From: Acidobacteria bacterium UBA2990
GTDB lineage: Bacteria; Acidobacteriota; Vicinamibacteria; Vicinamibacterales; UBA8438
Assembly: GCA_002347025.1 (NCBI GenBank)
Contig: DEAE01000024.1
Location: forward strand, 607,416-625,116
Direction: 5' to 3'
DNA length: 17,701 nt
The notes beneath the pieces are model-generated. The model was given only the letters and a program-made list of their open reading frames with translations, ran no database searches and had not been told where the DNA came from. This document shows positions 1-6,710 of this stretch, piece by piece. The position numbers and the translations under genes were made by a program. The number at the start of each line of letters is the position of its first letter. The stretch's first letter is position 1.

Positions 1-1325
1 CTCGCCCTGGGGACTCGCCGAGCCGGCGAGCCATCTTCACTTGTACGCCCGTCGACGCTGCCGACGAGGAGCCGTGTGCCACCTCCATCCTCTCCTCCCT
101 GGCTCGACGAGCTTATCGCCGGCCAGTGACCGCCACCGAGATAGACACCCTGCTCGACTTCTACCGTGAAGGACGGGCCGGTGGCAGCTTCGACGCGGGC
201 ATTCAGCGTGGGCTGGAGCGAATTTTGGCGGCTCCGAGCTTCCTGTTCCGGATCCACCGGGAGCCTGTCGACCTGCCGGCGGGCTCCGTGTATCCGCTCA
301 GCGCGGTCGATCTCGCCTCGCGGATGTCCTTTTTCCTGTGGGGGAGCATTCCTGACGAAACCCTGCTCGACCGAGCGGCGGCCGGTGACCTCGAGGAGCC
401 AAGCGGTGTTGCCCGGCAAGTGCGCCGCATGCTGGACGACCCTCGCGCCAGCGCTCTGGTGACGAGCTTCGCGCACCGCTGGCTCGAGCTGAACAAGCTG
501 GCTGGCATGGTGCCTGACACGCTCACCTATCCTGAGTTCGACGAGAACCTGCGAGAGGCGATGGAGCGCGAGACCCATCTTTTCATTGAGAGCCAGGTGC
601 GCGACGATCGACCGGTCACTGAGCTGCTCACGGCTGACTACACGATCTTGAACGAGCGTCTCGCCACACACTACGGCATCCCCGACGTCTACGGAAACCA
701 CTTCCGTCGGGTGGAGCTCGAGGACAGTACCCGGGGAGGGCTCCTCGGTCAGGCGAGCGTGCTCAGCCTGACGTCGTATCCGACCCGAACGTCGGTCGTG
801 CTGCGTGGCCGGTGGCTGCTAGCCAATATCCTCGGCGCTCCGCCACCGGCTCCGCCTCCGGACGTACCAGCCCTCGAGCCGGCTGACGCACATGGTCGTC
901 CACGCTCGCTACGTGAGCGCATGGAGCGCCATCGCACAAACGTCGTCTGCGCCTCCTGTCATCAGCAGATGGACCCGCTGGGTTTCGCGCTGGAGCACTT
1001 CGATGGACTGGGTAAGTGGCGTACCGAGGCTGACGGCCTCCTGATCGACGCCTCGGCCGAGCTGCCAAGTGGCGCCTCTTTCGAAGGGCTTCCCGGCCTT
1101 CGTGATCTGCTGTTGGAGCGCGACGAGGACTTTGTCCGCGCGTTCACCGGCAAGCTGCTCGGCTATGCGCTAGGCCGTGGCCTCGACCACTACGACCAAC
1201 CGGCTATCCGCCGGATAGTGCGCGAGGCCGAGCCGAACCGATATACTTGGTCTTCGCTCGTCGCCGGTATCATACAGAGTGCGCCGTTCCGTCTCGGAAT
1301 GGTCGCGGAGGAAGAGAACCCATGA
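1..1325 (+). CDS. DUF1595/DUF1592/DUF1588/DUF1585 cytochrome-type protein, 5' end missing
   Basis: The reading frame is open from the left edge (first full codon at 3) to the TGA at 1323-1325, so the true start lies outside the window; an internal GTG at 126 is not the start. About 440 C-terminal residues are present. In order they show the end of a DUF1595 segment (LARRAYRRPVT), DUF1592 (ILAAPSFLFR through SFAHRWLELNKLAG), DUF1588 (SYPTRTSVVLRGRWLL, ILGAPPPAPPPDVP, then CASCH at bases 948-962 followed by QQMDPLGFALEHFDG) and DUF1585 (FTGKLLGYALGRGLD to SAPFRLG). CASCH is a CxxCH motif of the kind that binds c-type haem. Full-length relatives usually carry a further cytochrome c domain at the N-terminus. 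These proteins are expected to be exported and are almost always paired with a DUF1552 gene, as here. Their exact reaction is not established. Family assignment is firm; function is unknown. Confidence 0.93.
   Translation, partial: RPGDSPSRRAIFTCTPVDAADEEPCATSILSSLARRAYRRPVTATEIDTLLDFYREGRAGGSFDAGIQRGLERILAAPSFLFRIHREPVDLPAGSVYPLSAVDLASRMSFFLWGSIPDETLLDRAAAGDLEEPSGVARQVRRMLDDPRASALVTSFAHRWLELNKLAGMVPDTLTYPEFDENLREAMERETHLFIESQVRDDRPVTELLTADYTILNERLATHYGIPDVYGNHFRRVELEDSTRGGLLGQASVLSLTSYPTRTSVVLRGRWLLANILGAPPPAPPPDVPALEPADAHGRPRSLRERMERHRTNVVCASCHQQMDPLGFALEHFDGLGKWRTEADGLLIDASAELPSGASFEGLPGLRDLLLERDEDFVRAFTGKLLGYALGRGLDHYDQPAIRRIVREAEPNRYTWSSLVAGIIQSAPFRLGMVAEEENP
1307..1311 (+). promoter_or_regulatory. 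Shine-Dalgarno for the DUF1552 gene
   Basis: A GGAGG lies inside the end of the preceding gene, 10 bases before the ATG at 1322 (13 before the second ATG at 1325). It supports starting the DUF1552 gene here and not at the upstream in-frame GTG at 1247. Confidence 0.65.
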
Positions 1326-2668
1326 TGATCTTCAAGAAGTCACTCCCTCGTCGGACGGTTCTGCGTGGCCTGGGAGCTACGCTGGCGTTGCCATTGCTTG
1401 ACAGCATGATACCGGCCGCCTCTGCCATCGCCCGGACCGCAGGGCGCCCGACAAACCGTTTTGGCGTGGTGTATGTCCCCAACGGCATGATCATGAAGGA
1501 GTATCTGCCGACGACCACGGGGACTGGCTATGAGCTGACGCCGACGCTCCGCGCCCTGGCCCCCTTCCGTGAGCAAACACTGGTGCTGACGGGACTCGAC
1601 TGCATCCCGAACGTCGAGCGCCCCGGCGGCGCCCATGCCCGAGCGTCTACGCGCTTCCTGACGCACATTTCGCCACCGCTAAGCGAGACCTGGCTCGACG
1701 CGGGGCCTTCGGTCGACCAGATCCTCGCTAGGGAAACGGGCGGTCAAACGCAAGTCGCCTCGCTCGAGTTGTCCATGGAGGCCGCCGACACGAGCGGCTC
1801 GTGTGACACTGGCTATGCTTGTGCTTACTCGAACACCATCTCTTGGGCCAGTGCGAACACGCCGTTGCCGATGCAGAGCAACCCGCGGGTGGTCTTCCAG
1901 CGGCTGTTCGGGGATAGCAGCAGTACCGACCCGCAGGAGCAGCGGGCTCGGTTCCGCCAGCAACAGAGCCTTCTGGACTCGGTGACCGCAGAGGTGGCCC
2001 AGCTGCAGGGCGCACTGCCGGCCGGCGACCGTGTGAAGCTCATCGAATACCTGGATGCCGTCCGGGACGTAGAGCGGCGGATCCAGATTGCCGAACGGCA
2101 GGTCGACCAGGAGGTCCCCCGCCTCGAGCAGCCCCAGGGTGCACCGAGCGACTGGCAGGACCATTTGGAGCTGATGTTCGACCTCCAAGTTCTGGCGTTC
2201 CAGAGCGACCTCACGCGTGTCATTACTTTCATGTTGGGTCGTGAGCACAGTGGGATGACCTATCCCCAAATCGGAGTGCCTGACGCGCACCACCCGATCT
2301 CGCACCACCAGCAGGAGCCGGTGAAGGTGGCGAAGGTCGCTAAAGTCAACGCCTATCACGTGGAAATGTTCAGCTATTTCTTGAAGCGTCTCCGTGCGAC
2401 GCCGGATGGCGACGGGACGTTGCTTGATCACTCGACGCTCATCTATGCCGCCGGCATGGCCGATAGCAACAGCCACGCGCCGTTTAACATCCCGGTGGTG
2501 CTCGCCGGCGGCGGCGCTGGCACGATCAAGGGGGGGCGGCACCTGGCGTTCAAGGGCGAGCGTCTGGCTAACCTCCATCTGACGCTCATGGACCACATGG
2601 GCGTGCATGTGGATCAGATCGGCGACAGTACCGAGCGGGTTGACCCGCGGCTGCTCACGCTGTCGTAG
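1322..2668 (+). CDS. DUF1552 protein with Tat signal
   Basis: A 448-residue protein whose ATG overlaps the preceding stop as ATGA, indicating translational coupling; the frame extends further upstream, but the GGAGG at 1307 and the signal peptide fix this start. The N-terminus has a twin-arginine motif (SLPRRTVLRG, arginines 10-11), a hydrophobic stretch (LGATLALPLL) and an Ala-rich cleavage region near residue 35, so Tat export is predicted. The body has typical DUF1552 blocks: GVVYVPNGMI, the GGAHARASTRFLTH segment, SVDQILA, a Cys-containing stretch (GSCDTGYACAYS), NPRVVFQRLFGD, and near the end DGTLLDHSTLIYAAGMADSN with GGRHLAF. DUF1552 is related in layout to the DUF1501 (sulfatase-like) secreted proteins. 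It travels with DUF1592-type cytochrome proteins in Planctomycetota, Verrucomicrobiota and Acidobacteriota, but no biochemical role is proven. Partnership with the preceding gene product is inferred from the pairing. Confidence 0.92.
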   Translation: MMIFKKSLPRRTVLRGLGATLALPLLDSMIPAASAIARTAGRPTNRFGVVYVPNGMIMKEYLPTTTGTGYELTPTLRALAPFREQTLVLTGLDCIPNVERPGGAHARASTRFLTHISPPLSETWLDAGPSVDQILARETGGQTQVASLELSMEAADTSGSCDTGYACAYSNTISWASANTPLPMQSNPRVVFQRLFGDSSSTDPQEQRARFRQQQSLLDSVTAEVAQLQGALPAGDRVKLIEYLDAVRDVERRIQIAERQVDQEVPRLEQPQGAPSDWQDHLELMFDLQVLAFQSDLTRVITFMLGREHSGMTYPQIGVPDAHHPISHHQQEPVKVAKVAKVNAYHVEMFSYFLKRLRATPDGDGTLLDHSTLIYAAGMADSNSHAPFNIPVVLAGGGAGTIKGGRHLAFKGERLANLHLTLMDHMGVHVDQIGDSTERVDPRLLTLS

Positions 2669-2671
2669 GCG

Positions 2672-2676
2672 GGAGG
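2672..2676 (+). promoter_or_regulatory. Shine-Dalgarno for the ankyrin gene
   Basis: A GGAGG starting four bases after the DUF1552 stop and eight bases before the ATG at 2685. It sets the start of the ankyrin-repeat gene and supports co-transcription. Confidence 0.65.
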
Positions 2677-2684
2677 TCTGACTG

Positions 2685-4184
2685 ATGTTCAGCGCACGCG
2701 CAATTCTGGGTTTGCTCGCCTCATTGACTGTCGGCATGGCCTCGTCGTCCGGCGTAAGTCTGGCCGGATCGAGGGGGCATGACCTTCGACTCATCGACAT
2801 AGTCAAGGGCCAGGACCCGGCGGCAGCCCGCCGACTCATCGCCGAGGGCGTGGACGTTGATGCCCGGCAGGGCGACGGCGCCACAGCCCTCCATTGGGCC
2901 GCTCACCGCGATGACCTCGTCATGGCTGAGCTGCTGCTCGCGGCCGGGGCGACGGCTACCATCGCAAACGATCTGGGGGCAACGCCGCTGCAGGTCGCAT
3001 GCGCAACTCGAAGTGGAACGATGGTCGAGCGTCTCCTGACCGCCGGCGCCGACCCCAATGCGCGCCTACTCAACGGTGAGACGGTGCTCATGGCCTGTGC
3101 TCAAACCGGCCATCCGCTCGCGGTACGAACGCTTCTCGAGCACGGTGCCCGTGTTAACGAGCGCGAGGTCAGTCACCAGCAGACGGCTCTCATGTGGGCT
3201 GCCGCCCGCGGCCATGCAGACGTCGTTCGCCTGCTCCTCGACGCTGGCGCGGACCCACGGCTCCGCACCCTGACCTATCAACAGACCGTGGTTGACGAGC
3301 AGACGCAGCGTGCGGGCCGAGAGGAATTGAACTACACGGTTCTGCGGGGTGGTAGCACCGCACTACTTTTCGCTGTTCGCGGCGGCGACGTCGCTTCGGT
3401 CCGCGCTCTTCTCGTCGCCGGCGCCGAGGCTAACGACGCGATGTCCGACGGAATGAGCGCCCTCACGCTCGCGGCGCACAGCGGACACGGCGGCATTGGC
3501 ATTAACCTGCTAGAGCACGGCGCGAACCCGAATAACATCGGGATCGGCTATACCGCGCTCCACGCGGCGGTCCTTCGCAGCGAGCTCGACCTCGTGGAGG
3601 CGTTGCTTGCGCAAGGCGCCGATCCTGACATCCGGTTGGTCAAGGGGACCCCGCTCAGGCGTCAGACGACCGACTACAACCTCCACAAGACGCTGGTCGG
3701 TGCTACTCCGTATCTGCTGGCGGCCAAGTTCCTCGAGCCCGAGATCATGCGAGCCCTCGCCGCCGGCGGTGCGGACGTTTCGCTCGCGATGCCCGATGGC
3801 ACCACGGCCCTCCTGGCGGCAGTTGGGTTAGGGCACCGGCGGGGGAGCCGGCGTGGGATCGCTCCTATCGACGTGGGTGGCACGTCGCCCACCGAAGGCG
3901 AGATTCTGGCCACTGTCGAAGCGGCTGTCGATCTGGGCGCTGATGTGAACGCCGCCACAGATGGAGTGACCACGCTGCACGTGGCCGCCGTGAACGAGTA
4001 TGCCCTGGTTGTGGGGCTCTTACTCGAAGAGGGTGCGGACAGTACCGTCCGGAACTCTGCCAACCAGACCCCGCTGGAAGCATTGCTGGAGCGTTTCGAG
4101 AGCCGGCAGCCGACGGAGGGGGATGGCCCGGTGGAGACGTCGGAGACGGTTCGAATCCTGCGACAGGCGACCGGGTCGCGCTGA
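2685..4184 (+). CDS. Exported ankyrin-repeat protein
   Basis: A 499-residue protein beginning 16 bases after the DUF1552 stop. The N-terminus (MFSARAILGLLASLTVGMASSS) looks like a Sec signal peptide with possible cleavage near residues 20-28. The rest is about eleven ankyrin repeats from residue ~33 to ~470, recognisable by recurring G-T-T/A-A-L-H/L-x-A-A and LLxxGADP/V-N blocks (GATALHWAAHRDD at 65, TALMWAAARGH at 167, YTALHAAVLRSE at 289, VTTLHVAAVNEYA at 428). The array is interrupted by three non-repeat inserts: ~195-222, ~319-336 and ~383-402. Ankyrin arrays bind other proteins; no enzyme domain is present. As third gene of the apparent operon it may scaffold or regulate the DUF1592/DUF1552 pair in the periplasm, which is inference. 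The C-terminal tail (RQPTEGDGPVETSE) is acidic and probably disordered. Confidence 0.9.
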   Translation: MFSARAILGLLASLTVGMASSSGVSLAGSRGHDLRLIDIVKGQDPAAARRLIAEGVDVDARQGDGATALHWAAHRDDLVMAELLLAAGATATIANDLGATPLQVACATRSGTMVERLLTAGADPNARLLNGETVLMACAQTGHPLAVRTLLEHGARVNEREVSHQQTALMWAAARGHADVVRLLLDAGADPRLRTLTYQQTVVDEQTQRAGREELNYTVLRGGSTALLFAVRGGDVASVRALLVAGAEANDAMSDGMSALTLAAHSGHGGIGINLLEHGANPNNIGIGYTALHAAVLRSELDLVEALLAQGADPDIRLVKGTPLRRQTTDYNLHKTLVGATPYLLAAKFLEPEIMRALAAGGADVSLAMPDGTTALLAAVGLGHRRGSRRGIAPIDVGGTSPTEGEILATVEAAVDLGADVNAATDGVTTLHVAAVNEYALVVGLLLEEGADSTVRNSANQTPLEALLERFESRQPTEGDGPVETSETVRILRQATGSR

Positions 4185-4329
4185 GCCTCCGTCACCAACC
4201 TATCAAAGGGGAATCGCTCCCGGCGACGGCTTGCAACATCAGACACGATGTCTTGGGTTTTGAAAGGTAGAACCTCTAGTCTGGCATGGGTTCGACCGCG
4301 GACGTGTTTCGGTCCGGGCATCGCGTTTG

Positions 4330-4358
4330 GCTGGACGTTTCACCTTCCAGCTTTCCTC
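4330..4358 (+). terminator. Possible terminator of the DUF1592-DUF1552-ankyrin operon
   Basis: The 245-base gap between the convergent ankyrin and RidA genes contains GCTGGA (4330-4335), a 10-base loop and TCCAGC (4346-4351), followed by TTTCCTCATTT. The stem is only six pairs and the T-tract is broken, so this is a weak candidate. I see nothing else of note in the gap. Confidence 0.25.
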
Positions 4359-4429
4359 ATTTGGCCCGCAACCACGACACGGGCGAGCTCAGGCCACCAA
4401 TGGGCGGTTTCAGGTCGCTACCAACATAG

Positions 4430-5638
4430 TTATTGAACCACAGCAATACCTTCATATTCGAAGTGTGCTGTCTCGGTGAAGAGTGACTGTATGCCAAGCA
4501 GTGTAGCGGCTGGAAAATCTTCAGTGGGGTACAGGTTCGCCTCTCGGGCTCCAGCGATGCCTGTGTTCCCTGGCGAATAATCGGGCAGGTAGTAAATTAC
4601 CTTAACCAGATCAGCAGGGGTAGCATCAGCCAGTGCCAATCTCTGCCGCATGCCCCTAAGTGCCTGTTCCGCCTGACGCTCGAGTGGATCACCAGGTTGG
4701 CCAACCTGTCCGGACACATAGATCGTTTTGGCCCCGTTGCCCTGGACCGTTACGACTTGAGTAAACCCGCCAGCTGGGTCGAGGAACTCGATCCTGACTG
4801 GTTCTTCGTATCCCTCTGTTTCGACGACTGCCACGGCATCAACCTCGATCCGTATCTCGTCGCTGACCAGTCGGTCAACCCCAACGAGTGTACTGGATGG
4901 CGGATTCTCTCTAAAGATGGACGACCGACCTTCTCTAAACGTACCCATCTCGGTGGTCGGCTGGAAGTTGACGATGTAAGTGTTGGTTTTGACCAGATCT
5001 GCCAGGGTTGCCCCTGCATCAGCGAGTCTCTGGGATACACGGTCGAACACGACCTGAGTTTGTCTCGTTAGCCCCTCGCCGCGACCCACCTGGCCGGCGA
5101 CCCAGATGGTCTTGACCGACCCATGCTTAGCTATGACGACCTGACTGAACCCGCGTGAGGGCCCCAGTCGGGTCAGTTCGAAGTCGGCGTCCGGTGCTGC
5201 AACGACCGCAGTGGCTTCGACTTCCACGCGGAGTTCTTCTCGGGCGAGTGCGTCGACCCCAAGCATGGTGCTTACTGGCCACGAGTCTTTCGGAAACGCT
5301 GCGAGTCTGGCGTCGGAGATGATGCTATAGTCGGCTGGTTCGAAATCAGTCACATAGATTCTGATCTTGACTACATCACGCATTGAAGCACCGGCTGCGG
5401 TAAGTTGGTCAGCCAGCCCGGCGAATGCCGTTTCCGCATGTGCCCGCAGGTCGCCTCCACTGCCCACTTGGCCGGATACATAGATCGTCTTCACTTTGCG
5501 GTCTTCTACGGTGACGACCTGGGTGTACCCACCAGCCGGATTGATGAATTCACGCTGGATTTGTGCCCAGCTAGATGGGGTGGCACCGGCGACTAACGAT
5601 AGAGCCGCCGGTATGAGCATTGATTTTGCAGCTACCAT
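4430..5638 (-). CDS. Exported triple-domain RidA/YjgF-family protein
   Basis: A 402-residue minus-strand protein with an AAGGAGA Shine-Dalgarno (5644-5650) five bases before its ATG. An N-terminal hydrophobic segment (LIPAALSLVAGA, ending SSWAQ) predicts Sec export with cleavage near residue 26. Three tandem Rid domains follow, at about 28-147, 157-272 and 283-402. Each opens with a G-(Y/F)-(T/S)-Q-V-V strand, then TI(Y/W)V(S/A)GQVG, an (L/M)xD(L/V)VK helix and a final (V/I)EV(E/D)A or EYEG strand. RidA proteins normally act as cytosolic trimers that hydrolyse reactive enamines and imines, using an arginine (Arg105 in E. coli RidA). At the matching places this protein has Ser123, Ser249 and Ala378, so classical imine deaminase activity is unlikely. 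One chain with three domains could fold as a pseudo-trimer. Its role outside the cytoplasm is unknown; binding a small ligand is plausible. Confidence 0.9.
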   Translation of the reverse strand: MVAAKSMLIPAALSLVAGATPSSWAQIQREFINPAGGYTQVVTVEDRKVKTIYVSGQVGSGGDLRAHAETAFAGLADQLTAAGASMRDVVKIRIYVTDFEPADYSIISDARLAAFPKDSWPVSTMLGVDALAREELRVEVEATAVVAAPDADFELTRLGPSRGFSQVVIAKHGSVKTIWVAGQVGRGEGLTRQTQVVFDRVSQRLADAGATLADLVKTNTYIVNFQPTTEMGTFREGRSSIFRENPPSSTLVGVDRLVSDEIRIEVDAVAVVETEGYEEPVRIEFLDPAGGFTQVVTVQGNGAKTIYVSGQVGQPGDPLERQAEQALRGMRQRLALADATPADLVKVIYYLPDYSPGNTGIAGAREANLYPTEDFPAATLLGIQSLFTETAHFEYEGIAVVQ

Positions 5639-5643
5639 CTACG

Positions 5644-5650
5644 TCTCCTT
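5644..5650 (-). promoter_or_regulatory. Strong Shine-Dalgarno of the RidA gene
   Basis: AAGGAGA on the minus strand, five bases upstream of the ATG whose complement is at 5636-5638. It fixes the start so that the hydrophobic leader is included, supporting export. Confidence 0.7.
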
Positions 5651-5768
5651 GATTCTTGATTGCAGGGCATAACCTCAAGATGCGGAATTCTCTGGAAGCA
5701 CTCAATTCACTAACCTAGGTGGTTTATTGTTTGGGCTTGGCATTGTCATTACAGGGTGATCAAGGCGT

Positions 5769-5879
5769 TTAGTGTCTTGAGAACGCCACTGCTGCAAGCT
5801 GTTCGATTGCTCCATTATTTCCGGCTGCCCAAACGATATACTGGGTGCCGTCAGTCAGGTAAAGGACACGATTTGAATG
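5769..5879 (-). pseudogene. Remnant of a PQQ-type dehydrogenase C-terminus
   Basis: The 367-base gap 5639-6005 is AT-richer than its surroundings and has no intact gene. On the minus strand, between a TGA (5880-5882) and a TAA (5769-5771), a 36-codon frame reads LTDGTQYIVWAAGNNG and then LAAVAFSR before the stop. This matches the usual last residues of PQQ-dependent glucose/alcohol dehydrogenases, where a YxxDGxQYIVxAAGG strand is followed by a short linker and a final (L)VAFALP-like strand ending the protein. Upstream of the TGA I cannot find the rest of the beta-propeller, so it looks like the surviving tail of a deleted gene. The match rests on remembered family patterns. Two imperfect hairpins in the same DNA (CGGC..CCCA/TGGG.GCCG at 5822-5850; GGCGTT/AACGCC at 5764-5787) are probably incidental. 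Confidence 0.45.
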
Positions 5880-6005
5880 TCATTTGCTACCCTAAATGTA
5901 TTGTTCGGTTTTCGCGAGTGTATCACCGAGGGCTGTCGACAAATCCGATGACCAATTGAGAGGGCGGATGTAGGGTGTGGTAATCAACTGCTTCTTGGGG
6001 GACCG

Positions 6006-6506
6006 ATGACTAGATCAACTGCAGGCTGGGTCTTGGTGAAAACAGTCTCTCTAGTCTCATTGGGGTTGTTGACTTCCTCGGCGGGAGCTCAGGTCCCCAG
6101 GGTGTCGACCGATGCTGCAGGTGATGTCTTGGCCTTTGAGCGTCAGATCGAGGCTGCGGTTCTTCAGTCTGATGTCGTCTTTCTTGATGGTGCTTGCGCT
6201 AGCGATTTCACCTACACCCATGGAGATGGCTGGACCACCGGTGGGCCTATCTTGGGTACCGATACGAAATCAGAGTGGCTAGCATCCCTACCTGGACGAT
6301 ACTCTTCGCGACAGGTTGATTCACAGCAGGCTGAAGTCCATGGCGATATTGCCATTACCATGGGTCGAGTGCAGGCTCGCACTGGGGGACCGGGGTCGAC
6401 CCAGCGCTCGTTCAGCTTTTGGTATGTCCGTGTCTACGCATGGCGAGATAGTCGGTGGCAGTATCTCTCACATCGCACAGTGCATGGGCCTATTTATGAA
6501 GAGTGA
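6006..6506 (+). CDS. Exported NTF2-like (DUF4440/SnoaL-type) protein
   Basis: A 166-residue protein preceded by GGGGGA (5997-6002), three bases from the ATG. The N-terminus (LVKTVSLVSLGLLTSSAGAQ) is a typical Sec signal peptide with likely cleavage after AGA at about residue 28. The mature part has the NTF2-like layout: an opening helix (DVLAFERQIEAAVLQSD), the DFTYTHGDG segment with an acidic and a His residue lining the cone, then strands (SQQAEVHGDIAITMGRVQ, RSFSFWYVRVYAWRDSRWQYLSHRTV). DUF4440/SnoaL relatives include isomerases, hydrolases and binding proteins, so the substrate cannot be told. It stands alone between the remnant and the SulP gene and looks monocistronic. GCGTGGG/CCCACGC (6513-6519 and 6547-6553) lies just past the stop but has a 27-base loop and no T-tract. 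Confidence 0.8.
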   Translation: MTRSTAGWVLVKTVSLVSLGLLTSSAGAQVPRVSTDAAGDVLAFERQIEAAVLQSDVVFLDGACASDFTYTHGDGWTTGGPILGTDTKSEWLASLPGRYSSRQVDSQQAEVHGDIAITMGRVQARTGGPGSTQRSFSFWYVRVYAWRDSRWQYLSHRTVHGPIYEE

Positions 6507-6573
6507 GTTCTGGCGTGGGCCCACTGTAGGCGTTTAATCGATTGGTCCCACGCTTGGCGCGTTGACGAAGAAG

Positions 6574-6602
6574 TTGACTCAGTGCTCGGAATTATCTAAC
6601 CT
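6574..6602 (+). promoter_or_regulatory. Candidate promoter of the SulP gene
   Basis: TTGACT (6574-6579) is separated by 17 bases from TAACCT (6597-6602), a good -35 with a poor -10. It would leave a leader of about 100 bases before the ATG at 6711. A second TTGAC lies 12 bases upstream (6562-6566). Confidence 0.3.
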
Positions 6603-6710
6603 GATCACTTTGTTTTTTCGGTCTTGTACGATTGTCACCCTACCGAAATAAACACGGTATGAGCTATGGACCGGTTGGGTTCTGAGCCTTCCTTTAATTG
6701 GTGAGAGGTT

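Noticed and set aside
1679..2884. A 401-codon minus-strand frame across the DUF1552 gene
   Set aside because: It is a shadow of a firmly assigned plus-strand gene. Its protein is rich in Arg/His/Leu with no family pattern, as expected of GC-rich antisense frames.
3674..4321. A 215-codon minus-strand frame across the ankyrin gene end
   Set aside because: It is antisense to clear ankyrin repeats and has low-complexity Ser/Ala/Arg composition with no recognisable domain.
5756..5959. A 67-codon plus-strand frame in the spacer upstream of the NTF2-like gene
   Set aside because: It has no Shine-Dalgarno and no family resemblance, and it overlaps the more convincing minus-strand dehydrogenase remnant.
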